This document shows positions 40,550-49,867 of a DNA stretch of 64,000 nt, in pieces. Source of the DNA: Brachybacterium vulturis (lineage in GTDB: Bacteria > Actinomycetota > Actinomycetes > Actinomycetales > Dermabacteraceae); NCBI RefSeq assembly GCF_002407185.1, contig NZ_CP023563.1, forward strand, positions 1,612,001-1,676,000, read 5' to 3'. The translations under genes were made by a program, and so were the position numbers. Every line of letters starts with the position of its first letter. Position 1 is the stretch's first letter. The notes beneath the pieces are model-generated. The model saw only the letters and a program-made list of their open reading frames with translations, was not told the DNA's origin and searched no databases.

Positions 40550-41770
40550 TCAGGACAGCTCAGCGGTCCGCGGGTGGGGGTACGCGGAGTCCCGGCCCTG
40601 GAACGCCAGGATGCTCGGATTCCTGACCTCGCCATCGTGGATCTCGATCGCACGGGAGATCGTCTGATCCGCCATCCAGGCGGGCGGTCCCTCGATCACC
40701 GTGCGAAGGAACGGCAGGAGGGCTTCGCTGATCTCCCAGGTGGCCGAGTTCCACAGATAGGACGGGCTGTGGTCCACGGCGTAGTAGTTCACGCCCTGCC
40801 CGACGGTGAACATCGGATCCTCGAACTCCGTGGGCCTGGCCCATTCGAAGCCCATCCCCTCGTCGCACGAGACATCGATGATCAGTCTCCCTGCGGGGAA
40901 CCTCTCCAGATCCTGGGTCCGCAGGTACGTCAGGGGTGCCGCCACGTCCTGGAGCGTGCAGTTGACGACGATGTCGTGCGAGGCCAGGAAGTCCGGGAGC
41001 AGGACATCGCCGTCCGCGGTGAGCACCGTGCTGAGGTGGACCGGGCCGTCGCCGGTGTTCAGCTGGGTGATGTGTGCGCTGTGGATCGGGGAGCCGACAG
41101 CCGAGACCCCACGCTGGGTGAGGACTTGGATGCCATGGATCCCCTGTGCCTTCAGGGCGGTGACCGCTCCTCGGGCCGTGGCCCCGAAACCGATCACGAC
41201 GGCGCTGAGTCGCGGCCCGTAGTCACCGGTGGATCCTCTGAGGCTGAGCGCATGCAGCACGGAGCAGTATCCGGCGAGCTCGTTGTTCTTGTGCAGCACA
41301 TGCAGGCTGAAATCTCCCCGACGGGTCCAGTGGTTCATGGCTTCGAAGGCGATGAGGGTGAGCCGGCGATCGATCGCGGTCTGGGTCATCTGCGCGTCCT
41401 GCACGCAGTGGGGCCATCCCCACAGGACGCGGCCCTCCGGGATCGCGGCGACGTCCGCCGCCTGAGGCTTCGGCAGCAGCAGGACGTCAGCGGAGGCGAT
41501 CACCTCGGCGCGCTCAGCGACCCGCCCCACCCGTGACTCGATGTACCCGGGATCCAGTTGAAAATCGGCGGCGTAGCCGCGCTCGACGATCATCCGCGCC
41601 CGCACGTCGGCGTCGATCCGGTCCAGGTGGTGAGGATGCAGGGGAAGTCGTCGCTCGTTCTCCATCGTCGATCCGGCGAGCAGTCCCAGAGTGAGGAGCG
41701 GAGGGGTCGACGCCGTGGTGTCCGACGAATGGTCGGAGCTGGCAGCGGGTGGTGGAACGGCGCCGGGCAT
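40550..41770 (-). CDS. Alanine dehydrogenase / N5-(carboxyethyl)ornithine synthase-like enzyme
   Basis: 406 aa from ATG 41770 (GGGAGG four nt upstream). The N-terminal domain TMENERRLPLHPHHLDRID and MIVERGYAADF matches the AlaDH/PNT N-terminal fold. An NAD(P)-binding segment AVVIGFGATARGAVTALKAQGI is followed by IDVSCDEGMGFEWARPTEF and YYAVDHSPSYLWN. Similar domain words occur in N5-(carboxyethyl)ornithine synthase, which reductively couples pyruvate to ornithine. Substrate uncertain; true alanine dehydrogenase is less likely because its usual glycine-rich and active-site words are altered. The 340-nt gap 40210-40549 downstream contains no other convincing gene. Confidence 0.7.
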   Translation of the reverse strand: MPGAVPPPAASSDHSSDTTASTPPLLTLGLLAGSTMENERRLPLHPHHLDRIDADVRARMIVERGYAADFQLDPGYIESRVGRVAERAEVIASADVLLLPKPQAADVAAIPEGRVLWGWPHCVQDAQMTQTAIDRRLTLIAFEAMNHWTRRGDFSLHVLHKNNELAGYCSVLHALSLRGSTGDYGPRLSAVVIGFGATARGAVTALKAQGIHGIQVLTQRGVSAVGSPIHSAHITQLNTGDGPVHLSTVLTADGDVLLPDFLASHDIVVNCTLQDVAAPLTYLRTQDLERFPAGRLIIDVSCDEGMGFEWARPTEFEDPMFTVGQGVNYYAVDHSPSYLWNSATWEISEALLPFLRTVIEGPPAWMADQTISRAIEIHDGEVRNPSILAFQGRDSAYPHPRTAELS

Positions 41771-41861
41771 CCGGCCTCCCATCGTCGGGGAACCAGGGTC
41801 AGCTCCGTGATGGACTGTACGCCGTGACCGTTTCAGGCCACTGTGCTCCCGCGGTGGCGCA

Positions 41862-42605
41862 CTACGACGCGATGACGGCCCGCGGCGTGAGGTCGGGCGC
41901 AAGCGCCTCGCGCTCATCGAAGACGAAGCACTCCCCGTCGTAGTGGTCCTGACCGATCTGCTCGAAGTAGCCGAGGATGCCGCCCTCGAGCTGGAGCGCA
42001 TCGATGCCCGCTTCGCGCAGGTAGATCGCGGCCTTCTCACAGCGGATCCCACCGGTGCAGAAGCTCACGACGGTCTTGCCCTCGAGCTCTTCGCGATGAG
42101 CGGATGCCGCATCCGGAAAGTGCGTGAACCGCGTGATGCGCCAATCGAGCGCGCCCTCGAAGGTGCCGTAGTCGACCTCGAACGCATTGCGGGTGTCGAG
42201 CATGAGGATGTCACGGCCGTCGTCATCGTGTCCCTGATCGAGCCAGCGCTTGAGAGTGCGCGGCGCCACCGCCGGCGCACGTTCCTCGGTAGGGCGGATC
42301 GTCGGGTGATCCATGCGGATGATCTCGCGCTTGAGCTTGACGAGCATCTTGCGGAACGGCTGCTCGGCCGACCAGCTCTCCGTCGTCGTCAGAGCGGCGA
42401 AGCGGGGGTCATCACGCAGCTCGTCGACGTACCCGCGCACTGCGTCGGCATCACCGGCGAGGAACATGTTGATGCCCTCCTCCGCGAGGAGGATCGTGCC
42501 CTTCAGCCCCGCTGTCTCCGCCCGGTCGCGCAGCACGGGGCGCAGCTGCTCACGGTCGGTGATCCGAGTGAACAGATACGCGGCGATGTTGAGGACGGCT
42601 TCCAC
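41862..42605 (-). CDS. trhO: tRNA uridine(34) hydroxylase, rhodanese family
   Basis: 247 aa. N-terminal domain [37 protein letters not shown], and a rhodanese domain with [19 protein letters not shown] and the active-site loop [14 protein letters not shown] (catalytic Cys). TrhO (YceA) makes 5-hydroxyuridine at tRNA position 34 without iron or cofactor. Monocistronic. Confidence 0.93.
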   Translation of the reverse strand: MEAVLNIAAYLFTRITDREQLRPVLRDRAETAGLKGTILLAEEGINMFLAGDADAVRGYVDELRDDPRFAALTTTESWSAEQPFRKMLVKLKREIIRMDHPTIRPTEERAPAVAPRTLKRWLDQGHDDDGRDILMLDTRNAFEVDYGTFEGALDWRITRFTHFPDAASAHREELEGKTVVSFCTGGIRCEKAAIYLREAGIDALQLEGGILGYFEQIGQDHYDGECFVFDEREALAPDLTPRAVIAS

Positions 42606-42766
42606 GGGGTGAGCCTACAGAAGGGCGGTCGGGCAGGATGCTCGGCCGCGTGCTGGCACGAGGGCCGTCGGCGTCCCGCAGGCCCGACCCCGGGGCCCTG
42701 CCCTGACCGTCTACGATGGTTGCCAGAGCAGCAGACCCGTTCGCACCCCCGTGAGGAGCCCTGACC

Positions 42767-43207
42767 ATGAGTTTTTCCGTCTATCTTTCCGGTGAGATCC
42801 ACACCGCATGGCGTGACGAGATCCAGCGCGGTGCGGAGGCCGCCGGGCTGGACGTGGTCTTCTCCGCGCCGGTGACCGACCACCCCGCGAGCGACGCCGC
42901 CGGCGACCACCTGGGGGCGAACGACAGCTCGTTCTGGCGCGATCATCAGTCCTCGAAGGTCAATGCCATCCGCACCCGCACCCTGATCGAGAAGAGCGAC
43001 CTGGTGGTGGTGCGCTTCGGGGACAAGTACAAGCAGTGGAACGCCGCCTTCGACGCCGGCTACTGCGCGGCGCTGGGCACGCCCTACATCACCCTCCACG
43101 ACGCGGACATCGTCCACCCGCTCAAGGAGGTCGACGCCGAGGCCCAGGCCTGGTGCACGACCACGGAACAGGTGGTGGAGACGCTGAGGTACGTGCTCGA
43201 AGCCTGA
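42767..43207 (+). CDS. YtoQ family protein
   Basis: 146 aa. MSFSVYLSGEIHTAWRDEI, VFSAPVTDHPASDAAGDHLG, SSKVNAIRTRTLIEKSDLVVVRFGDKYKQWNAAFDAGYCAALGTP. The fold is of the nucleoside 2-deoxyribosyltransferase-like type (YtoQ family); biochemical role unknown. A TACGAT -10 lies at 42712-42717. The following 43208-43445 gap holds nothing I can name. Confidence 0.88.
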   Translation: MSFSVYLSGEIHTAWRDEIQRGAEAAGLDVVFSAPVTDHPASDAAGDHLGANDSSFWRDHQSSKVNAIRTRTLIEKSDLVVVRFGDKYKQWNAAFDAGYCAALGTPYITLHDADIVHPLKEVDAEAQAWCTTTEQVVETLRYVLEA

Positions 43208-43445
43208 GCCGGCGGCCTGGTCGCAGCCGTCGCGGTCCGGTGCGGCACGAGCCGCTGGACGGCCGAGCTGCGCGCTGCGCTCCGGACGGGGCGAGGACGT
43301 CGAGAGAGCCACGGGGCTCGCGTGGTGGCAGGACAGATGTCCTGCTGGGCCGGGGACAGCCGGCTCTGCCGGGGAGGGCACCGGTTCCCTAGCGTCGGAG
43401 ACAGTCCTCATCGCCGGTGGGGATGCCGACCCCGAGGAGCAGACC

Positions 43446-43922
43446 ATGCATCATCCCTCCACCTCCACGACCACCTCGCCCGCACGGTCGCGGACCTCCG
43501 ACGCCGCTCTCCGGATCCGCGTGCCGGTCGCCACCGGCACCCTCGCCGCGGCGGCGCTCGCCGGGCTGCTGGTGTGGACCCTCGCCGTCCCCGTCGGTGA
43601 TCTCTCCCTCGAGCTCGCGGACGGTCGGACGGTCGGCCCGGGCGCGGTCGTTCTCGCCGCAGTGGCGGGCGGTGCCGCGGCGTGGCTGCTGCTGGCGCTG
43701 CTGGCCCGCACTCGGCGCGGCCGTGCCCGGTGGGCCATGATCGCGGTCGTGGTGCTGCTGCTGTCCCTGGGCTCTCCCGCCCTCGCGGGAGCCTCCGGGG
43801 GAGCGCTGCCGGTGCTCCTGCTGATGCATCTGCTCGTCGGCGGCATGCTGATCCTGGGGCTCCGTCGCAGCGCCGTGCCGCGAGCGGCCGGCGGGCGCAC
43901 GGTGAGCACGGAGGCCCCATGA
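43446..43922 (+). CDS. DUF6069-like membrane protein, first gene of a two-component operon
   Basis: 158 aa with four predicted helices (RIRVPVATGTLAAAALAGLLVW; VLAAVAGGAAAWLLLALLA; AMIAVVVLLLSLGSPA; VLLLMHLLVGGMLILGL). Looks like the DUF6069 family, function unknown. Its stop overlaps the histidine kinase start (ATGA), so it probably acts in the same sensory pathway or is its target. Confidence 0.7.
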   Translation: MHHPSTSTTTSPARSRTSDAALRIRVPVATGTLAAAALAGLLVWTLAVPVGDLSLELADGRTVGPGAVVLAAVAGGAAAWLLLALLARTRRGRARWAMIAVVVLLLSLGSPALAGASGGALPVLLLMHLLVGGMLILGLRRSAVPRAAGGRTVSTEAP

Positions 43923-45079
43923 GCACCGTCGCACGATCCGCACCGCCCCCGGACTGCGAGGAGGCCGCCCCGCCCCGCGTCGCCCGCCTGTCCGGCCGCT
44001 GGTACGCCGTGGCGTGGACCCCGGTGCTGCTGCTGGTGCCGGTGGTCGCGGCCGCACAGCGCTTCGACGTGCTGCAGCTGCTGGCCGTGCTCCTGCTCGG
44101 TGCCGTGCACGTCACGACCGCGATCATCGGCCGACGGGCCGGTGCGCGGAGGCTCGCGGAGGCGCTCGTGGCCGTCTCGGTGCTGATGGTGATCGCCTAT
44201 CAGCTGCTCTGGGACGAGCATCAGGTCTTCCTCTACCCGCTGCTCGCCCTGACCATGGCCGTCGGGGTGCGCCGCCGCCTCGCCCCGGGACTGATCAGCG
44301 GGATCGCGCTCAGCGGTGCGGTCGCCGCGGGGCTGACCAGCGCACGCCTCGCGGACGCGCTGGTCTTCGCCATCATCACGTACATGGCCGGTTTCAGTGC
44401 GGTCCTCATCGACTCGCTGAGCCAGAGCACGGTGGAGCTCGCTGCGGCCCGGGAACGTCTGGCCCGCTCCGCCGTGGCTGAGGAGCGCGCGCGGTTCTCG
44501 CGCGATCTGCATGACCTGCTGGGCCACACCCTCTCGGTGATCGTGGTGAAGGCACAGGCGGTGCGACGCTTCGCGGCGACCGATCCAGGCTTGACCGCCG
44601 AGCATGCCCGCGGGATCGAGGAGATCGGCCGGAACGCGCTGGAGGAGGTGCGCGAGGCCGTGGCCGGCTACCGCGAAGAGGTGCTGGCCGACGAGCTCGA
44701 CTCCGCGCGCAGCACGCTGAGTGATGCCGGCGTGCGGACCGAGATCCGCGGCACGGGAACGGTGCTGCCGCCGCAGATCGACCGTCTCTTCGCCTGGACC
44801 GTGCGGGAGGGGGTCACGAACATCCTGCGTCATGCCCCGGCGCGCAGCTGCGCGATCCTCGTCGAGCTCGCGAACGGCGTCGCCACGATCGAGATCATCG
44901 ACGACGGTCGGCCCGGAGGGCCGGCCGCCGAGGGCGCCGCAGCCCCGACGGGCTCCGGTCTCGCCGGGCTGCGGGAGCGCGCGGAGCGACTCGGCGGCGT
45001 GCTGGCCGCCGACCATGAGGCAGGCGGCTTCCGGCTCGGCGTGAGCGTGCCGGTGACGGAGACGAGGAGCGGGCCGTGA
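43919..45079 (+). CDS. NarL-type sensor histidine kinase (HisKA_3)
   Basis: 386 aa. Six predicted helices in residues ~30-165 (a DUF-type membrane sensor), then a coiled coil and the HisKA_3 dimerisation box ARFSRDLHDLLGHTLSVIVVKAQ with the phospho-accepting His near residue 199. The HATPase domain has VREGVTNILRHAPA (N box), EIIDDG (G1) and GSGLAGLRERAERLGG (G2). Coupled to the response regulator by an ATGA overlap. Confidence 0.93.
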   Translation: MSTVARSAPPPDCEEAAPPRVARLSGRWYAVAWTPVLLLVPVVAAAQRFDVLQLLAVLLLGAVHVTTAIIGRRAGARRLAEALVAVSVLMVIAYQLLWDEHQVFLYPLLALTMAVGVRRRLAPGLISGIALSGAVAAGLTSARLADALVFAIITYMAGFSAVLIDSLSQSTVELAAARERLARSAVAEERARFSRDLHDLLGHTLSVIVVKAQAVRRFAATDPGLTAEHARGIEEIGRNALEEVREAVAGYREEVLADELDSARSTLSDAGVRTEIRGTGTVLPPQIDRLFAWTVREGVTNILRHAPARSCAILVELANGVATIEIIDDGRPGGPAAEGAAAPTGSGLAGLRERAERLGGVLAADHEAGGFRLGVSVPVTETRSGP

Positions 45080-45705
45080 GCGCGCAGGAGCCCGCGCGGA
45101 TCATCACCGTGATGATCGCCGAGGACCAGACCATGATGCGGTCGGCGCTGGTGAGCCTGCTCGGGCTGGAACCGGATCTGCGCGTGATCGGCGAGGTCGA
45201 TCGCGGGGACGAGGTGGGTGCCGCGGTCGCCGCCCGTCGACCGGACGTCCTCCTGCTGGACATCGAGCTGCCCGGCCGCAGCGGCCTGGATGTGCTCGAG
45301 GAGGTGCAGGCGGTGAGCCCGGCGACCGCAGTCGTCATCGTCACGACCTTCGGCCGCCCCGGATACCTGCGCCGCGCCATGGACGCCGGCGCTCGCGGCT
45401 TCTTCGTCAAGGACCGCCCGGTCGAGGAGCTCGCCGACGCGATCCGCACGATCGCGGCAGGGGAGACCGTGGTCGATCCGAGCCTGGCGGCGCGGGCACT
45501 GCGATCCGGGCCCAGCCCGCTCACCGCCCGGGAGCGCGAGGTGCTGGCCGCCGCGGACGGCGGGGCCCCGATCTCCGAGCTCGCCACGACCCTCCACCTC
45601 TCGCCGAGCACGGTGCGCAACTACCTCTCCAGCGCGATCGGGAAGACCGGCGCCCGCAACCGGGCCGAGGCGCTGCGCACCGCTCGCGAGGCGGGCTGGC
45701 TGTGA
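45076..45705 (+). CDS. NarL/LuxR-type response regulator
   Basis: 209 aa. Receiver domain: MIAEDQTMMRSALVSLL (acidic pair), VLLLDIELPGRSGLDVLEEV (phospho-Asp near residue 61), VVIVTTFGRPGYLRRAMDAGARGFFVKD (Thr and Lys). C-terminal LuxR HTH: LTAREREVLAAADGGAPISELATTLHLSPSTVRNYLSSAIGKTGARNRAEA. Partner of the preceding kinase. Target genes not evident. Confidence 0.95.
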   Translation: MSAQEPARIITVMIAEDQTMMRSALVSLLGLEPDLRVIGEVDRGDEVGAAVAARRPDVLLLDIELPGRSGLDVLEEVQAVSPATAVVIVTTFGRPGYLRRAMDAGARGFFVKDRPVEELADAIRTIAAGETVVDPSLAARALRSGPSPLTAREREVLAAADGGAPISELATTLHLSPSTVRNYLSSAIGKTGARNRAEALRTAREAGWL

Positions 45706-45714
45706 CGGGGGCGC

Positions 45715-46275
45715 TCAGCCGCTCTCCGGTCCGGTGGCGCCCACGGTGATCAGCACGTTGCCGATCTTCTGCCCGGTCTCGACGTACCGGTATGCCGCGA
45801 CGATCTCCTCCAGCGGATAGCTGCGATCGACGAGCGGTCCGAACGTGCCATCGGCGAGGTGCGTGCGGATCTCCTCGACCACTGCCTGGTCGTCCTCCGG
45901 GAACGGGAAGACCACACGCCGTCGGCCGCGACGCACCGTTCCCAGCAGGGACAGCGGCAGATTCTGCCCACCGGGCCCCAGCTCGGAGGAGACGTAGACC
46001 CCGTCCGGCCGCAGCAGGTCCCGGCATCGGCCGAAGGAGGACTTCCCGACGGCGTCGACCACGGCATCGAAGCGGTCAGGCAATCGGGTGAAGTCCTCGG
46101 CGCGGTAGTCCACGATCTGCGCGGCACCGAGCGAACGCACCAGCTCGGCATGCTCCCCGGCGCACACCGCGGTCACGGCCACCCCCATCGCGGCGAGCTG
46201 CTGCACCGCGGCGGAGCCGATCCCGCCTGTGGCCCCGTTGACCAGGACCCGATCGCCGGACCGGACCCCGGCCCG
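45715..46275 (-). pseudogene. 5'-truncated zinc-type/quinone oxidoreductase (MDR family)
   Basis: The C-terminal ~187 codons of a medium-chain dehydrogenase: RSGDRVLVNGATGGIGSAAVQQL (NADPH-binding glycine motif), VDAVGKSSFGRCRDLL, SYPLEEIVAAYRYVETGQKIGNVLI. An in-frame TAG at 46278-46276 lies just before this part and the N-terminal GroES-like half is absent. The 46280-46592 stretch upstream holds no recognisable remainder. A start at ATG 46206 would lack the glycine motif, so the gene is almost certainly dead. Confidence 0.75.
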
Positions 46276-46592
46276 CTAGCCCGCGCACCCTCACCGCACG
46301 AGAGGTGGGCCGCCACGGCTCCAGGACGGCGCCGCGAGCGGTCACGGTCAGCTCCGCAGCACCCGCTCCAGCACCACGGCGGACGGTGTCCACCGTCATC
46401 TCGACTCGTTGAAGCACAGGGGCACGCCCGACGGGAGCACGGCGACGGTGTCGACGACCCGTTCGACGACCAGGGTCCACTCATAGGATGTCCTCAGCCC
46501 GGCGCCGATCTCCATGGCGTCGAGCGCGGTCCTTATCCCCACAACAGCGCTCGGGCGCCGAGGCCCGCTTCCCCAAGACGTCCTATGACGGC

Positions 46593-46612
46593 TAGGGTAA
46601 GCGCATGCTTAC
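46593..46612 (+). promoter_or_regulatory. GH29 gene promoter with start-codon operator
   Basis: -10 TAGGGT (46593-46598) ends 6 nt before ATG 46605. GTAAGC-GCAT-GCTTAC (46597-46612) is a perfect inverted repeat with a CG step, like operators of LacI-family sugar repressors, and it covers the transcription and translation start. Confidence 0.55.
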
Positions 46613-48383
46613 TTCAGGATCTTCCGCTCCCGGCCGCCCCTCCTCAGCCCCCGTGACCGACGAGGGAGCCGCCGTCGCCACCGCGGTGCAGCAGAGCGCG
46701 CTGGATCTTCAGCGGCGTCAGGCCTGGACCGATGCCCGCTTCGGCGTCATGGTGCACTGGGGAATCTCCGCGATCCCCGCCGGTGTCTGGAAGGGACGGC
46801 GTGTGGAGGGACTGACCGAGTGGATCCAGTACCGGGCGAGGATCCCCCTGGCCGAGTACCGGAAGCTGGCAGAGGACTTCAACCCCACGAACTTCGATGC
46901 TCGCGAATGGGTGCGCATGGCCGCGGAGGCCGGTGCCAAGTACTTCGTGTACACGGCCAAGCACCATGACGGCTTCGCCATCTACCACTCCCAGGTCTCC
47001 GACTACAACATCGTCGACGCCACCCCCTTCGACCGCGACCCGCTGGCCGAACTGGCCGAGGCCTGCGCCGAGCACGGGATCATGCTCGGCGTCTACTACT
47101 CCCAGATGATCGACTGGGAGGACCCGGATGCCGTGGGCCCGCAGCACAACGACGTGGACTTCGATCCGGCGACCGGGGACTTCCACTCCTACTGGCGGCG
47201 CAAGGCCGCCCCGCAGCTGCGGGAGATCCTCACCCGCTACGGCGACATCGGACTGATGTGGTTCGACATGCCCAGCGGCATCCCGGAGGACTGTGCGCAG
47301 GAGGCCTTCGACCTGGTCCGGGAGCTGCAGCCCGGCGCCGTGATCAACAGCCGGCTCGGAGGTGGGGTCGCCCCCGACTACACCTCCATGGATGACAACT
47401 ACTTCAACAACCTGCTCCCGGAACGGGACTGGGAGACGGCGGCGACCACCAATGACAGCTGGGCCTTCGCCGAGCGGGGAGCCGGTTGGAAGCCCGTGGA
47501 GGGACTGTGCGAGGCCCTGGCCTATACGGTCAGCCGCGGGGGGAACCTGCTGCTGAACGTCGGCCCCGATGCGACCGGCGCGATCCCGGCCCAGGCACGG
47601 GAGCAGTATGCGGGCATCGGCGAGTGGATGCAGCGGGCCGCTCCCGGGATCCGCGGAGCGGGCCGCCCGCCCTTCCCCGGGGGCTTCGCATGGGGCTACG
47701 CCACCGCGCGCGGCACCTCGCTCTATCTGCATGTGGCCGATCGCCGCGCGACCACGCTGGATCTGCCCGGGCTCACGGCCGGCCCCGAGGCGGTCCGGGA
47801 CCTGGCCACCGGCAGCCCGGTGCCGTTCACGACCTCCGAGCCGGAGGGCCTGGGCCGAGTGGTCAGCCTGGAGCTGGCCGCGCCGACCGATGAGCTGCCT
47901 CGGACGATCGAGCTGCAGTTCGCGGCCGCGCCGGAGACCACCGGCGGTCTCATCCAGACCCCGGGTGCCGACCTGCGGCTGGATATCTGGGCGGCCGAGA
48001 GCGGTGAGGACGGATCCCGGCGGTGGGAGTTCACCATGGCCACCCCCGGCGACTACCGCGTGGTCCTCCTGACCAAGGAGACCTTCAGCAACTCCGATCC
48101 CCAGTGGTGGGCTGACGGGCTCACCGGGACTCTCGTCACCGACCAGGCGCGGCAGTCGTTCACCCTGCGCCGGGACGGGGAGGAGCCGTACCCGATCGTC
48201 CATTACTGGAAGATCATCCGCAGCGAGATCGGCCAGCTGCATGTTGCCGCCTCCGGGACGCAGGAGCTGGTGCTGGAGGACCTGCCCGTGGTCGATTCGA
48301 AGTGGGACAGGAGCGGAGCGAATGTCGTCGCCCTCCGGCTGGAGCGGACCGATGGCGAGCGTGACGACGAGTCGGCCGAGTAG
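46605..48383 (+). CDS. Alpha-L-fucosidase, GH29 family
   Basis: 592 aa, no signal peptide, so cytoplasmic. GH29 words: WTDARFGVMVHWGISAIPAG, RMAAEAGAKYFVYTAKHHDGFAIYHS, GIMLGVYYSQMIDWEDPD, and the nucleophile segment GDIGLMWFDMPS (Asp near residue 221), then YTVSRGGNLLLNVGPDATG. C-terminal beta-sandwich ~440-590. It hydrolyses alpha-L-fucosides; exact linkage unknown. Monocistronic, with a LacI-type operator candidate over its start, suggesting sugar induction by an unlinked repressor. Confidence 0.92.
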   Translation: MLTSGSSAPGRPSSAPVTDEGAAVATAVQQSALDLQRRQAWTDARFGVMVHWGISAIPAGVWKGRRVEGLTEWIQYRARIPLAEYRKLAEDFNPTNFDAREWVRMAAEAGAKYFVYTAKHHDGFAIYHSQVSDYNIVDATPFDRDPLAELAEACAEHGIMLGVYYSQMIDWEDPDAVGPQHNDVDFDPATGDFHSYWRRKAAPQLREILTRYGDIGLMWFDMPSGIPEDCAQEAFDLVRELQPGAVINSRLGGGVAPDYTSMDDNYFNNLLPERDWETAATTNDSWAFAERGAGWKPVEGLCEALAYTVSRGGNLLLNVGPDATGAIPAQAREQYAGIGEWMQRAAPGIRGAGRPPFPGGFAWGYATARGTSLYLHVADRRATTLDLPGLTAGPEAVRDLATGSPVPFTTSEPEGLGRVVSLELAAPTDELPRTIELQFAAAPETTGGLIQTPGADLRLDIWAAESGEDGSRRWEFTMATPGDYRVVLLTKETFSNSDPQWWADGLTGTLVTDQARQSFTLRRDGEEPYPIVHYWKIIRSEIGQLHVAASGTQELVLEDLPVVDSKWDRSGANVVALRLERTDGERDDESAE

Positions 48384-48415
48384 CAGCGGCCGGGAACTCG
48401 GACGCGGGGCCGATG

Positions 48416-48670
48416 TCAGGCGGGGCCGTGCCTGCCGCCCAGCACCCGCTCCAGGGGGATGCTGCCGTCCTGCCAGGGCGTCAGCACCCACGCCACGAGG
48501 TAGGCCCCGACGCCGAGCACCGGCAGCAGGAACGAGGCGAGGAGCAGCGCGCGGGCGAGCCACAGGTTGAGGCCGAATCGGCGGGCGAGACCGCCTCCGA
48601 TGCCTGCGGCGAGGCGCTGGGGCCCGCGGCGGATCCCGGTGGAGCGGAGTGAGTCGAAGATCGAGTTCAT
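48416..48670 (-). CDS. PspC-domain membrane protein
   Basis: 84 aa from ATG 48670. PspC domain: RGPQRLAAGIGGGLARRFGLNLWLARALLLASFLLPVLGVGAYLVAWVLTP with one or two membrane helices, then a short tail. In other bacteria PspC-type proteins sense membrane stress; here it stands alone. Confidence 0.85.
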   Translation of the reverse strand: MNSIFDSLRSTGIRRGPQRLAAGIGGGLARRFGLNLWLARALLLASFLLPVLGVGAYLVAWVLTPWQDGSIPLERVLGGRHGPA

Positions 48671-48731
48671 GGCGTCGACGGTACGCAGGATCGAGCTCCG
48701 CCACAGTGGGGATGACCCCCGGAGGTGCCGG

Positions 48732-48929
48732 ATGACCTCCGGCACGGAGCGCGACGGCCCTCCCGGGGCCTCGCTCGTCGCCATCTTCGTGCTCGAGCTG
48801 ATCGATCCGGATATCGGCATCTGGGTGCTCATCGCCCTCGCGGCGTTCGGGTCCGTCATCCTGAGCGGTTATCTGGTCAGCACCAGCCAGCGTGACAAGC
48901 GTGAGCTGGAGGCGCTGCGCGGGCACTGA
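48732..48929 (+). CDS. Small single-pass membrane protein
   Basis: 65 aa from ATG 48732 with a strong GGAGGTG five nt upstream. Hydrophobic segment LIDPDIGIWVLIALAAFGSVILSGYLVS and a charged tail (SQRDKRELEALRGH). No family recognised. The good ribosome binding site and the clean helix make it likely real. Confidence 0.55.
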   Translation: MTSGTERDGPPGASLVAIFVLELIDPDIGIWVLIALAAFGSVILSGYLVSTSQRDKRELEALRGH

Positions 48930-49048
48930 CCGGAGGCGCCGTCGCGCCCCGCGTCACCCGGGGCCACTGCACGGCAGCGGTCCCCGGAATGAGAGGTTGG
49001 CCGCTCCGTCGCCTCCTCTCGGCCCCAGTCCCCATAGCCTTTTCCTCG

Positions 49049-49816
49049 ATGGTCGCCGACATGCACTCCCCGAGCGAGGCTCCCCTGGACTCCGGTCTGG
49101 CAGGGAGTCCCGCCAGAGGGCGTGAACGCACCCGGTGGGACCGGCTGACCTCGGCGCCCAGCCTCGCTGTCACCCTGGCCCTGGTGATCATCGTGGCCGC
49201 CGGCCCATTCCAGGACATCGACCTGTTCCTGGCCAAGCGCTGGCTGTACCGGCTGGACCCGTCCCTGCTGCCGTTCGCGCAGAACGTGCTGGACCGGATC
49301 GCCGGCCAGGCGGTCTGCCTGCCCATCCTGCTGGGAGTCGCGGCGGTGATCGCGCGGCGGCGGCGATCCTGGCGGCCGCTGCTCATCGCCGGGCTCGCCG
49401 AGCTGGGCTTCCTCGCCGGCGTGGGCGGGATGAAGGTGATCCTCGCCCGCGGGGTCACCTATGAGCGGGATCCGCGCTTCCTCGAGGCCGGACTGTTCGA
49501 GATGGGCGCCAAGGGGATCAGCTTCCCGTCGGGCCATGCCTCCGAGGCGGTGCTCATCTACGGTGCCGCGGTCTATCTGATCGCGCACTACACCGGTGCC
49601 ACGGACCGCCTGGTGCGGATCCTGCAGTGGGTGGTCGTGGCGATCACGATCAACTCCGTCGTGGTCTCCTTCCTCATCGGCTGGCACTGGGTCAGCGATC
49701 TCGTGGGCGGTGTCCTCGCCGGCGGGCTGTTCCTGCGCCTCCTCGTGGACTGGGATCGCCGCGCCCGGCCGCGGGCCGAGGAGTCGGGGCCGAGGTCGGT
49801 GCCCGCCAGTTCCTGA
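49049..49816 (+). CDS. PAP2-family phosphatase
   Basis: 255 aa from ATG 49049 (ATG 49061 also in frame). Six hydrophobic helices. PAP2 motifs: KVILARGVTYERDPR (motif 1 Lys/Arg), ISFPSGHASEAVLIYG (motif 2, PSGH) and SFLIGWHWVSDLVGG (motif 3 His and Asp; the usual SRxxxxxH Arg is replaced). Such enzymes dephosphorylate lipid phosphates, for example undecaprenyl diphosphate or phosphatidate, on the outer membrane face. Confidence 0.88.
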   Translation: MVADMHSPSEAPLDSGLAGSPARGRERTRWDRLTSAPSLAVTLALVIIVAAGPFQDIDLFLAKRWLYRLDPSLLPFAQNVLDRIAGQAVCLPILLGVAAVIARRRRSWRPLLIAGLAELGFLAGVGGMKVILARGVTYERDPRFLEAGLFEMGAKGISFPSGHASEAVLIYGAAVYLIAHYTGATDRLVRILQWVVVAITINSVVVSFLIGWHWVSDLVGGVLAGGLFLRLLVDWDRRARPRAEESGPRSVPASS

Positions 49817-49867
49817 GGACCTCCCGACGGGGACCGTGCGCGGACCCGGTCGGGATACCCGCGGCGC

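Noticed and set aside
40316-41536. Plus-strand frame opposite the dehydrogenase-like gene, including a short peptide MIDLLRTGIGAAG that might be a peptide precursor
   Set aside because: Antisense shadow; its ATG coincides with the complement of the AGGAGG site and no processing or modification gene supports a peptide product.
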